Shown here: positions 27,728-35,808 of the stretch, one piece after another
How the letters are laid out: each line of letters begins with the position of its first letter
How positions within the stretch are numbered: the stretch's first letter is position 1
DNA from: Pseudomonas fluorescens
Lineage (GTDB): Bacteria > Pseudomonadota > Gammaproteobacteria > Pseudomonadales > Pseudomonadaceae
Assembly (NCBI RefSeq): GCF_005938625.1
Contig: NZ_VCNJ01000002.1
Location: 62,001 to 126,000 of the forward strand
DNA: 64,000 nt
Direction: 5' to 3'
Translations under genes and position numbers: made by a program
The notes under the pieces: model-generated
The model's input: only the letters and a program-made list of their open reading frames with translations
Databases searched by the model: none
Told to the model about the DNA's origin: nothing

Positions 27728-28612
27728 TCAGTTTGCGAATGCCCGGGCTATCGCGGTGAAGCCCGGGCCGGCGAGGACGATCAGCAGTGCCGGAAACAGA
27801 AACAGCATCATCACCACCGACATCTTCGCGGACATTTTCGAGATGTATTCCTGCAAGCGGGTCAGACGCCGGTCGTCCAGCAGTTGCTTGAGCGCCAGCA
27901 GCGATTTCATCGCGCCGCCGCCCTGTTGAATCAGTTGCTGGAGGATCACGCAGGTGTCGCTGAACTCGTCGACGGCGAGCATCACCGCGGCTTTGTTCAA
28001 CTCTTGGCCGAGTTCCAGGCCGCTGTCGACACGGGTCAGGATCAGGCGCAATTCGCTGGTCAGTTGCGGCAACAATTTTTGCGCTTCAGTGCTGAGGACG
28101 CGCAGGGCTTGTTCGACGGCCATGCCGGATTCGAAAAGGATGCGCAGCAGCGGAATGAACGTCGACACCTCCACGGCGATGGTTTTCTGCCGCCGCGTCG
28201 CTGCGTAAGCCAGCAGACGCTTGGGCAGCAGATAACCGCCGCCGGTGGCGAGCATCGGCACGATCCAGCGGTTGTCAGCTTGCGGGAAAAACACCTCCTG
28301 CAGAAAAATCGCCAAACCCAACGTCAGCAACGGCGTGCCGATCTGGCAGGCGGCGTACAGCGCCCGTTCGCTAGAGCGGCGCCAGCCGATGCGGTTGAGC
28401 AGGGTCTGGGTTTCGCTGTCGATGCTCACCGAGCGTTGCCCGAACTTACTGCCGCCCAGTGCGCGCAGCCAACTGCCGAAGCGGTTTTCACGCACCAGAT
28501 GCCCTTGCAAGCGCTGATTGACCTGACGCACCCGGCGCCGTTCGGTCAGCAAGTGATTGACCACGAGTAGCAGGGCGCCGAGCAGCAACATGAGAGCGGC
28601 GAGGTAGACCAT
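27728..28612 (-). CDS. tadC: Tad pilus inner-membrane platform protein TadC
   Basis: One of two GspF-like platform proteins that couple the TadA ATPase to pilin polymerisation. The 294 residues have an N-terminal hydrophobic helix (LAALMLLLGALLLVVNHLL), helices near 95-130, a GspF/T2SSF domain (about 150-270; FIPLLRILFESGMAVEQALR) and a C-terminal helix (MLFLFPALLIVLAGPG). Begins one base after the tadB stop. Confidence 0.92.
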   Translation of the reverse strand: MVYLAALMLLLGALLLVVNHLLTERRRVRQVNQRLQGHLVRENRFGSWLRALGGSKFGQRSVSIDSETQTLLNRIGWRRSSERALYAACQIGTPLLTLGLAIFLQEVFFPQADNRWIVPMLATGGGYLLPKRLLAYAATRRQKTIAVEVSTFIPLLRILFESGMAVEQALRVLSTEAQKLLPQLTSELRLILTRVDSGLELGQELNKAAVMLAVDEFSDTCVILQQLIQQGGGAMKSLLALKQLLDDRRLTRLQEYISKMSAKMSVVMMLFLFPALLIVLAGPGFTAIARAFAN

Positions 28613-28613
28613 G

Positions 28614-29498
28614 TCAGACGCTCCGTAACATGCGCCACAGCGCGAGGCTTCCGAACACTTGCAACACGGCAGCGCTGATCAGCATGTGCTGCCCGCTCGC
28701 ATCGTTCCACATCCCGAGCATGTAGCCGGGGTTGGTCAGCATGAAGTAGCTCACCAGCAGCAACGGCAACGAACCGAGTACCCAAGCGGTCATGCGCGTT
28801 TCGCCGGTGAGGGCGCGCAGTTGCCGGGCGCCCTGGTCGCGTTCGCGGATCAGTTTGATCAGGTTTTCCAGCAGCTCGCTGGCGTTGCCGCCGTAGCGAT
28901 GATTGACCTTGAGGCCGAGGGCGAACATGCGCAGTTCGTCCTGTTCATACAGCTCGGCGAAATCGCTGACCGCGTCGGGCAGGTTGACCCCCAGTTGCAC
29001 GTTGCGCTGGACCCGGCCCATGGCTTTTTTCAGCGGATCTTCGCTGGCTTCAATGCCGCCCATGACCGCGTCACTCAGGGTGCGCCCGGACTTCAGGCTG
29101 CGTACGGTGTGATCGAGCAACTGCGGCAGTTGCTCGATCATGCGCTTGATCCGGCGCTGGTAAAGAAAGGCGATGTACAGCCGCAACAGCAGTGGCGGTA
29201 TGACGATCATCAGCAGCAGGCCAATCCAGTCGGCAAGAAAATACCCCAGCGCCATCGCCAGCGCCCACAGACTCAGCCACAGGCCAAAACGCTCGGTCGG
29301 ACGGCCCAGCCCGGCGCGTAGAAACATCCGTTCCAGTCCGACCCACACAGGTTTTTCAGGCGTCAGTTGTGGTTGCCCGGCGGCCAGTCGGTTGAGGACT
29401 TTTTCCGTGGCGGTCTTGCGCAGGCCTTGCAGGAACAGACGGATCGACAGCCCCAGCAACGTCAGGCAGATAACAATGAGAATGATTGGTCCCAGCAT
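28614..29498 (-). CDS. tadB: Tad pilus inner-membrane platform protein TadB
   Basis: Partner of TadC in the platform, also 294 residues. N-terminal helix (IILIVICLTLLGLSIRLFL), central helix pair (about 80-120), T2SSF domain with LDHTVRSLKSGRTLSDAV and two C-terminal helices. The order tadA-tadB-tadC in one direction with almost no spacing is the standard tad layout. Confidence 0.92.
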   Translation of the reverse strand: MLGPIILIVICLTLLGLSIRLFLQGLRKTATEKVLNRLAAGQPQLTPEKPVWVGLERMFLRAGLGRPTERFGLWLSLWALAMALGYFLADWIGLLLMIVIPPLLLRLYIAFLYQRRIKRMIEQLPQLLDHTVRSLKSGRTLSDAVMGGIEASEDPLKKAMGRVQRNVQLGVNLPDAVSDFAELYEQDELRMFALGLKVNHRYGGNASELLENLIKLIRERDQGARQLRALTGETRMTAWVLGSLPLLLVSYFMLTNPGYMLGMWNDASGQHMLISAAVLQVFGSLALWRMLRSV

Positions 29499-29516
29499 GC
29501 CCGGTGCTCCTTGCCG

Positions 29517-30785
29517 TCAGCCCAAATGCGCCTCGTGACGCAGCTTGTCGCCGGCCGGATTGACGGCTTCGCGCAGGAAACCGAAACCGCTGCGGCGGTC
29601 GAGGCGGAACAGGGTGTTGGTGACGTAGACGTCCTCGCGAATGCCAACCACCTCCACGACTTCACTGACGCAGCGGCGCCCGTCGGGCATGCGCGTCAAC
29701 TGGATGATCACGTCGAGGGCGGCGCAGATCATCTGGCGCAGGGTGCGTTCGGCGATGGAACGGCCGGTCAGGCCGACCAGTGTTTCCAGGCGCAGCAGGG
29801 CATCCTGCGCATTGTTGGCGTGCACGGTGCTCATCGAACCGTCGTGGCCGGTGTTCATCGCCGTGAGTACATCGACCACTTCGACGCCGCGAATCTCGCC
29901 GAGGATGATCCGGTCGGGGCGCATCCGCAGGGCGTTGCGAATCAGGTCGCTGGCCTTCACTTCACCGTGGCCTTCGGCATTCGGCGGCCGCGTTTCCAAG
30001 CGCACCACGTGCGGGTGACCGAGCTGCAATTCGGCGACATCTTCGATGGTCACCAGACGTTCGTGCGGATTGATCAACTGGCTGAGAATATTCAGCAGAG
30101 TGGTTTTGCCGGTGCCCGTGCCGCCACTGATCAGGATGTTGCAGCGCTTGCCGACCGCATCCTGAAAGAACTCGAAGATCGACAGGTCGATGGTTTGCAT
30201 GGCCATCAGGTCGCTGCTTTTGAGCATGTCCTTGCGAAATTTACGGATCGACAGGCATGGGCCATCGAGGGCAATCGGCGGAATGATCGCATTGACCCGG
30301 CTGCCATCCGGCAGGCGTGCATCGACCATCGGCGAAGACTCGTCGAGGCGCCGACCGAGCGGCGCGAGGATGCGCTGCATCACGCGTTCGACGTGATGCG
30401 CATCGATAAAACGCAGGTCACTCTGGTGCAGCACACCGTCGCGTTCGATGAACACCCGGTGCGGGCCGTTGACCAGAATTTCGGTCACCGACTGATCGCG
30501 CAGCAACACTTCCAGCGGGCCGAAACCGGTGAGTTCGTCGACGATCTCTTCGGCCAGCCGCTCCATTTCGTAACGAGAAATTGCCAAGTGCAAACGTGCG
30601 ATGTACTCGGCGACTTTGTCGGTGACAAATTGCGCGAGTTGCTGACGTGAACCTTCCAGCAGGTTTTTACCGGACTCTTCGAGGGCATCAATGATGTAGC
30701 GATGCAGGACCAGTTTCAGGCCTTCGTGATCGCTGTTGCCGACGCCACTGCGGGGTGTTGCGCCGAAGAGTTTTTCTGCGCTCAT
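29517..30785 (-). CDS. tadA: Tad pilus assembly ATPase TadA (CpaF family)
   Basis: Hexameric secretion ATPase that powers Flp pilus polymerisation. 422 residues from the ATG at 30785 (MSAEKLFG), which overlaps the tadZ stop by four bases; the reading frame extends about 100 codons further inside tadZ but that part has no TadA character. Walker A ISGGTGTGKTT, Asp box (NPHERLVTIEDVAELQ), Walker B with RIILGEIRG and His box (GHDGSMSTVHANN) are all present. The N-terminal domain (EEIVDELTGFGPLEVLL) is typical. Confidence 0.95.
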   Translation of the reverse strand: MSAEKLFGATPRSGVGNSDHEGLKLVLHRYIIDALEESGKNLLEGSRQQLAQFVTDKVAEYIARLHLAISRYEMERLAEEIVDELTGFGPLEVLLRDQSVTEILVNGPHRVFIERDGVLHQSDLRFIDAHHVERVMQRILAPLGRRLDESSPMVDARLPDGSRVNAIIPPIALDGPCLSIRKFRKDMLKSSDLMAMQTIDLSIFEFFQDAVGKRCNILISGGTGTGKTTLLNILSQLINPHERLVTIEDVAELQLGHPHVVRLETRPPNAEGHGEVKASDLIRNALRMRPDRIILGEIRGVEVVDVLTAMNTGHDGSMSTVHANNAQDALLRLETLVGLTGRSIAERTLRQMICAALDVIIQLTRMPDGRRCVSEVVEVVGIREDVYVTNTLFRLDRRSGFGFLREAVNPAGDKLRHEAHLG

Positions 30786-31972
30786 GAGGTGCCTCGCAAA
30801 CGGTCGAACCAGGTCACTTTTGGCTTGGCCAGGCCTTCGGAGCGTTTGGCCAGACGTTCGCCGAGGGCGCGCAGGCTCTGCGTGAGTTTTTCTCGCGGGG
30901 CCAGTTCGAACAGGCTGATGCCCTGATTTTTGGCGTTGAGGCGCACTTCTGGCGTGAGGGCCAGCGTGGCGATCACTTCCAGGTTGAAGGTCTTGCCGAG
31001 GGTTTCCGAATTGGGCGCGACGTTGCTCAGGTAGCGGTCGATCAGCAGGCGTCCGTGGTCGAGCTTCATGCCTTTTTCGCGCCACAGATTGAGCACGGCA
31101 AGGTTGCGTCGGCAGTTGAGCACATTCTGATCGGTGTACCAGAGCAACTTGTCGCAGTGGCTGACAAAGGTGCGCAACGCTTCGCTGTCGGTCTGTCCGG
31201 TGAGGTTCACAACGATGTGCTGAAAGTGCTGGCGCAAGGCACTGAGCAACATGTACAGCTCGGCGGCGCTGGTGCTTTCCAGCGGCTCGTCATTGCTGGC
31301 GTAGGCGAGAATCCGCAGGCCGGCTTCGGCGCTGGTGAAGGCGCTGTCGATCAGCGTGGCGTCGAGCCTTCGCAAGTGGCGCAAGGCATCGCCGAAGTGG
31401 AACGAACTTTCCAGCCCGAGCAGGGCGAGGCTGTCACCGCGCGGCAAACCGAGATCAAGCAACAAGGTTTGCTGACCGCTTTTTTGCACCACCAACGCCA
31501 TGTGATTGGCCAGCAGTGCGCCGTCGGAACTGCTCTGCACGCCATACATGACCGTGAGCCCGCCCAGTTGCGTATTCGGTGCCACGGGCGGCAGGCGTTT
31601 GCTCAAGCGTCGCACCAGCCCGGCGACTTCACTGGAGCGCGAACCGTAGGCGACAAAATCCCGGGCGCCGGCGCGCATCGCGTTGAGCACCAACTGATTG
31701 TCCATGCCGTCGCCGAGGGCCACGATCGCGAGCATCGGTTTGGCCTCCAGCGCGCCTTCGATCAACGCGCTCTGGGCGACCACGTGCTCGCGATCAAGAC
31801 CGACGAACACCAGATTGGCAAAGGTCACGTCCACCAGCGCGAGCAGTTCGTCGAGGCTGCCGCCACCGGCGCTGACCACTTGGCCCAACGGTGCGAGCGC
31901 GCCTTGCAGCCACTCCAGATCGGTGCTGTTGCGGGTGATGGCGAGAAAGGTCTGGCTCAGGCTCTGGCTCAT
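30782..31972 (-). CDS. tadZ: Tad pilus localisation protein TadZ (CpaE-like)
   Basis: MinD/ParA-related protein with an N-terminal atypical receiver-like domain that places the pilus machine at the cell pole. 396 residues: receiver-like part about 1-125 (no full phosphorylation set visible), then an ATPase-like domain from about 140. The Walker A position reads GVQSSSDGALLAN, lacking the canonical GKT lysine, as I recall for several TadZ proteins. TLLLDLGLPRGDS is the following strand. Start and stop overlap rcpA and tadA by four bases each. Confidence 0.9.
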   Translation of the reverse strand: MSQSLSQTFLAITRNSTDLEWLQGALAPLGQVVSAGGGSLDELLALVDVTFANLVFVGLDREHVVAQSALIEGALEAKPMLAIVALGDGMDNQLVLNAMRAGARDFVAYGSRSSEVAGLVRRLSKRLPPVAPNTQLGGLTVMYGVQSSSDGALLANHMALVVQKSGQQTLLLDLGLPRGDSLALLGLESSFHFGDALRHLRRLDATLIDSAFTSAEAGLRILAYASNDEPLESTSAAELYMLLSALRQHFQHIVVNLTGQTDSEALRTFVSHCDKLLWYTDQNVLNCRRNLAVLNLWREKGMKLDHGRLLIDRYLSNVAPNSETLGKTFNLEVIATLALTPEVRLNAKNQGISLFELAPREKLTQSLRALGERLAKRSEGLAKPKVTWFDRLRGTS

Positions 31973-33210
31973 TGCGATAACCCGCTGCGCTTGTCGAAGT
32001 TGCCGTTTTCAAGGAAGAACATGCGGTAGAAATTCGGATCGTAATTACGCAGTTTTTCGCCCGGTAACGACGGCAATTGCGCATCGGCGGCCAGTGGCTG
32101 GACCAGATGCGGGGTGACGATCATCAGTAGTTCGCGTTCTTCGCGCTTGATCTGCGAGCCTTTGAAAAAGGCGCCGAGCACCGGGATGTCGCCGAGGCCG
32201 GGAAACTTGTTCACTTGCGAACTGTTGGTGGTGCTGATCAAGCCGCTGATGACGAAGCTTTCGCCATCGCCGAGTGACACGCTGGTGTCGGTGCGGCGGA
32301 TGGTCAAGGCGGGCACGGTGGTGCCGGCGATCTGCACCGCGTTGCTGAAGTCCAGCTCACTGACTTCCGGGGCGACCTTCAAGGCGATGCGATCGCGGCC
32401 GATGATGGTCGGCGTCAGGGTCAGGCGAATACCGAATTCCTTGTACTCGATCGAGACGCTGTCGCTGCCGGAACTGGGCACCGGAATCGGAATTTCACCG
32501 CCGGCCAGAAAGCTTGCGCTCTGCCCGTTCAGAGCCACCAGACTCGGCCGTGCGAGGGTGTAGGCGAAGCCGCTGGTTTCCAGCGCATTGATGATCGCCA
32601 TGGTCTTGCCGCCGATCCACGAAAAGTTGAACAACGAGTTGTCCACCGGCAGGCGGGGCTGCGGCACACCATCAATCGGTGGCAGGGTGCCGGGCGAACC
32701 AAACAGAAAGTTGCCGCGCGTGCCGATCAGTGAGGCGGTGGCTTCCTTGAGTTTGGTCCGGCTGACTTCGACGAAGCGAATATCGGTCTGCACCTGGGAC
32801 GGCAGGTTCGGCTCATCCGAGGGTAGGGTGCCGGTCATGGCGGCAGTGGCGGCGCCCTGAACAAATACCATGCTTTGGCGCGGCTCGCTTGAACACGACG
32901 TCCAGACCATCAGGCTGGTGGCGCCGGGCGCCACACCGGTGAGCAAAAAGGACGAGCTGCCGTTGGCGTGCACGTCGGCAATTTTCGGATCGCCAATCGC
33001 CAGACGGGTGATCGCCACCGGCGACTGCACGTCTTGTTGAAAGCCTTCGCCGATTTCGATCACCGGCGGCATGCGCCCCAGTGCCGAACAATTGCCGACT
33101 GCTGCCAATGCGGCGTCCATCGACAGGCCCATCAGTAGCAGGGCGCGCAGCATGGATTTGAATGTCGGCCTGAAACGACTCTGCATGCCCTTGGATCCTT
33201 GCGCAGTCAT
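31969..33210 (-). CDS. rcpA: Tad pilus secretin RcpA (CpaC family)
   Basis: Outer-membrane secretin channel for the Flp pilus. 413 residues: signal peptide (to about ALAAVG), N0/BON-like region (IGDPKIADVHANGSSSFLLTG) and C-terminal secretin domain (SASFLAGGEIPIPVP, LTLTPTIIGRDRIAL, LISTTNSSQVNKFPGLGDIP). The start at 33210 overlaps the rcpC stop (ATGA); an internal ATG eight codons later is an alternative. In the operon rcpC-rcpA-tadZ-tadA-tadB-tadC-tadD-DUF3613. Confidence 0.93.
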   Translation of the reverse strand: MTAQGSKGMQSRFRPTFKSMLRALLLMGLSMDAALAAVGNCSALGRMPPVIEIGEGFQQDVQSPVAITRLAIGDPKIADVHANGSSSFLLTGVAPGATSLMVWTSCSSEPRQSMVFVQGAATAAMTGTLPSDEPNLPSQVQTDIRFVEVSRTKLKEATASLIGTRGNFLFGSPGTLPPIDGVPQPRLPVDNSLFNFSWIGGKTMAIINALETSGFAYTLARPSLVALNGQSASFLAGGEIPIPVPSSGSDSVSIEYKEFGIRLTLTPTIIGRDRIALKVAPEVSELDFSNAVQIAGTTVPALTIRRTDTSVSLGDGESFVISGLISTTNSSQVNKFPGLGDIPVLGAFFKGSQIKREERELLMIVTPHLVQPLAADAQLPSLPGEKLRNYDPNFYRMFFLENGNFDKRSGLSQ

Positions 33211-34148
33211 GGGTTTTGTTGGGTGATCTGGTTGCCGCGAATGATTTCCACCGCTGGCCGTGGCGTGCTTCCTGGACCGGCGTTGGCAGGCGTTTTTGGA
33301 GCGCCGCTCAAGGCCAGTTGGGTGAACTGGACAAGTTGTCGGTTGGCGGTGTCGAGATGGGCCGTGGACTGGTCTTCACCGGCCCAGTATTTGGCCAGGC
33401 GCTGTTCTTCGCTGCTGCGCACGGCCAGGCGCAAGGTGCCGGCCTGCGTGGCGAGCATCAGGCGACTGAGCAGTTGCTCCGGCACTGCCAGCACCACCGT
33501 GCGCGCGGCGATGCGGCGTTGATCCTGTTTGAGTTTTTCGTCTGCACTGAGGGCCGGCGAGGTTGGTTGGCCGTCGTTGGTCAGGCCGTACTGTTCACCG
33601 ACCCCGAGCACGCGCATGGCCGGTAAAACGATCTGCGCTGATTGTTCGAGGTTGCTGGAATCCTGGCGCAGGTAGAGCAACACATCGACGTAATCGCCGG
33701 GAATCAATTGCCCGGCCGCACCGATCACTTCGTCGACGGCCACGGTCAGTGCGCGCTCATCGCGGTGAATCATGCGTGCCAGCGAACCGCCGGCGGTGAA
33801 GCTTTCATCATTCAGCCAAGTGCCGGCGCTGAGGTGCCGCCAGGGTGTGCGGCCGACGGCCTGATCGACATTGCTCAAGCTGCCCGCCGGTGCACTGCGC
33901 AGTTTTTCCACCGCGACATCGGCAGCGGTCAGCGCGGTGAAGGGCGGCACGTCGTGCAGCAACACCACCACCGGTTGGCGGGTCTGGTCTTCGGCGATCG
34001 CGACAGTTTTTTCAACGGTGACGGCTGGGGCAACGGGCGCTTCGGCGACAGGCGCCGGTTGACGACTGAGCACCAGCCCCCAGTAACCGACAAAGATCGC
34101 TCCGAGCATAAGGATGGCTGCAAGGCCCATGGTGACGCGACTGTTCAT
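33207..34148 (-). CDS. rcpC: Tad pilus assembly protein RcpC (CpaB family)
   Basis: Periplasmic, membrane-anchored protein with SAF/beta-clip domain, thought to act on pilus modification or stabilise the secretin. 313 residues: N-terminal helix (GLAAILMLGAIFVGYWGLVL), SAF domain (about 58-115; PVVVLLHDVPPFTALTAADV), VDEVIGAAGQLIPGDYVDVL and a C-terminal tail. First gene of the minus-strand operon; its promoter must lie in the 331-base gap shared with flp. Confidence 0.92.
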   Translation of the reverse strand: MNSRVTMGLAAILMLGAIFVGYWGLVLSRQPAPVAEAPVAPAVTVEKTVAIAEDQTRQPVVVLLHDVPPFTALTAADVAVEKLRSAPAGSLSNVDQAVGRTPWRHLSAGTWLNDESFTAGGSLARMIHRDERALTVAVDEVIGAAGQLIPGDYVDVLLYLRQDSSNLEQSAQIVLPAMRVLGVGEQYGLTNDGQPTSPALSADEKLKQDQRRIAARTVVLAVPEQLLSRLMLATQAGTLRLAVRSSEEQRLAKYWAGEDQSTAHLDTANRQLVQFTQLALSGAPKTPANAGPGSTPRPAVEIIRGNQITQQNP

Positions 34149-34479
34149 GACGGCTCTCCCTTTCCTGCTGCACTACCCACCGCACTTGCTTACGAGAGAA
34201 GTTCCCAATCCGGCAGCTATGAACATGCAACTATTTCGCTATTTCCACGCTAGCTGATCCGAGCCAAAACGCCATTAGTGACAGGAAAATAACCCACTAA
34301 AGTATGAGTCTTGGCCAATTAACAGCAGCAATCGGCAACTTCGCGATGTGATTAATCCTTTGTGATTAATCCGTTCTTACAGTTGTTGGCTGGGGCTTTG
34401 TTGACAATGCTCAAATGGCACGGTGGAACCTTGCCGCTGTAGTGCGACATCGGCGCCAGAGGCGCGAAGGAGTGGATGT
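34149..34479. promoter_or_regulatory. Divergent control region rcpC / flp with 14-bp tandem repeat
   Basis: 331 bases between the assembly operon and the pilin genes. At 34347-34374 the 14-mer TGTGATTAATCC(TT/GT) occurs twice without spacer, about 105-135 bases before the flp1 start. A TTGACA lies at 34401-34406, but no good -10 hexamer is seen at standard spacing. The AT-rich block 34250-34400 contrasts with the GC-rich genes. Binding of PprB here is a reasonable guess only. Confidence 0.45.
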
Positions 34480-34689
34480 ATGTTCCAGATGATTATTGAT
34501 TACTTGATGGCCCGAGTCCGTCTGTTGTGCCGAAACGAGGAGGCAGCGTCGGCTATCGAGTACGCGATCGTGGTGGCGATGGTTGCTGTGGTGGTTGTGG
34601 CATTTGTGTCCCCGCTCGGTAATCGGGTGCTTTTCTACTTTAATAATATTCTGACCTCGCTTGGCGGCACGGCAATAGCCAGACCCTGA
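34480..34689 (+). CDS. flp: Flp family type IVb pilin 1
   Basis: Major subunit of the Tad pilus, 69 residues from the ATG at 34480, preceded by GAAGGAG. It has a short basic leader of about 21 residues, then the Flp signature EAASAIEYAIVVAMVAV with Glu+5 and Tyr+6, and a hydrophobic helix. The residue before the predicted cleavage site is Ala rather than the usual Gly. The mature subunit would be about 47 residues. First of two tandem pilin genes, 18 bases apart. Confidence 0.92.
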   Translation: MFQMIIDYLMARVRLLCRNEEAASAIEYAIVVAMVAVVVVAFVSPLGNRVLFYFNNILTSLGGTAIARP

Positions 34690-34707
34690 CGACTGAGGAG
34701 AACTGCG

Positions 34708-34923
34708 ATGCTCTTTGAATACCTGATGATTCGTACCCGCAGTTTCCTGGCCAATACCGAAGCTGCCTCGGCCATTGAATATGCGATTGTGGTGGCGATG
34801 GTGGCGGTGGTGGTTGTCGCGTTCGTCACGCCAGTGGGTGGCCGGGTGCTGGTCATGTTCAACAACCTGCTGGTGGCGCTGGGCGGAACAGCCGTGTCGA
34901 CTACGCCTGCACCGTCGCCCTGA
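34708..34923 (+). CDS. Flp family type IVb pilin 2
   Basis: 71-residue paralogue of the preceding pilin with the same EAASAIEYAIVVAMVAV core and the same Ala at the -1 position. It differs in the leader (MLFEYLMIRTRSFLANT) and in the C-terminus, which ends in a Pro/Ser tail (STTPAPSP). Preceded by GAGGAGA. Either both pilins are assembled together or one is an alternative subunit; the sequence cannot decide. Confidence 0.9.
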   Translation: MLFEYLMIRTRSFLANTEAASAIEYAIVVAMVAVVVVAFVTPVGGRVLVMFNNLLVALGGTAVSTTPAPSP

Positions 34924-34995
34924 GCTGAACGAAGCTCAATGCCCGGCGAATGTCGGGCTACACTCGGTTTCACTTTCAGTTTTCAGGGATTGCCC

Positions 34996-35403
34996 ATGAC
35001 TGCTTCCTCGCTGCCGCGCCAACAGTTGCTTCTGGTTGACGATGAAGAGGACGCGTTGCTGGAATTGGCAGAGTTGCTGGAGGGTGAGGGGTTTACTTGT
35101 CATACGGCGACGTCGGTGAAGCTGGCGTTGCATCATCTGACGCGGTATCCGGATATTGCTTTGGTGATTACTGATTTGCGTATGCCGGAGGAGTCCGGGA
35201 TGTCGTTGATCAAGCGCTTGCGTGAGCATACTTCGCGCCAGCATTTGCCTGTGATTGTGATGTCGGGGCATGCGGATATGGAAGATGTCAGTGATCTGTT
35301 GCGGTTGCAGGTGCTGGATCTGTTTCGCAAGCCGATTTATCACGTCAGATTGTTGGAGACTCTGGATAATTTGTTTCCCAAGCCTAAGGTTCAGGTTGGC
35401 TGA
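34996..35403 (+). CDS. Orphan single-domain response regulator
   Basis: 135 residues, start at MTASSLPRQQ (34996). A complete receiver domain: acidic pair LLVDDEED, phospho-Asp in VITDLRMPEESG, MSGH switch serine and FRKPI lysine. No output domain follows, so it works through protein contact or as phosphate sink, CheY-like. Located 72 bases after the second pilin and probably read from the same promoter. The codon use is rich in T- and G-ending codons. A kinase partner could be PprA or an unlinked kinase. Confidence 0.87.
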   Translation: MTASSLPRQQLLLVDDEEDALLELAELLEGEGFTCHTATSVKLALHHLTRYPDIALVITDLRMPEESGMSLIKRLREHTSRQHLPVIVMSGHADMEDVSDLLRLQVLDLFRKPIYHVRLLETLDNLFPKPKVQVG

Positions 35404-35411
35404 GGTTGAAC

Positions 35412-35779
35412 TCGGCGGCCTTTGGGCCGACCGTGCTTTGGGTGGTTTTGGTGAATATCCGTTTTTTGGGTGTTGCGGCTGGCGGTTTCGCCCTTACGGC
35501 GAGGCACTTTTTCCAGACGCCGAAAAAGTACCCAAAAAGGCTTGCTCCTACGTGCGGCCCGCTCGCTAAAGCTCGGGGTTCCTTCGCTCCGGGATCGATC
35601 CGGGCGCAGCGCCTACGGTTTGCTTCGCTGCACCTCCTCTCGCTGTGTTTGGCTTCGCCAAACGGTCGCTGCGCTCCCACGCCCGGATCAATCCCGGAAC
35701 GAAGCCTTCCGACGTCGCCCGTGGATCAAGATCAGGATCAAGAGCTGCAGCCGAGCTAACGCTCATCCTGTTGAGTGGT
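35412..35779. repeat. Long intergenic repeat, copy 2
   Basis: Direct-orientation copy of the repeat at 25286-25638, starting eight bases after the receiver gene and also ending CTGCAGCCGAGCTAACGCTC... TGAGTGGT. A few short internal differences separate them. Each copy starts within eight bases of the 3' end of a response-regulator gene. Confidence 0.85.
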
Positions 35780-35808
35780 GGGGAGCAGAGGTGATGTGGG
35801 TTTTGGTG

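Noticed and set aside
30786..31085. 100-codon upstream extension of TadA
   Set aside because: Lies wholly within tadZ, is Arg/Pro-rich and unlike TadA; the ATG at 30785 couples with the tadZ stop.
34407..34440. Possible sigma-54 promoter before flp (TGGCAC ... TTGC)
   Set aside because: The GG to GC distance is four bases too long for a -24/-12 element.
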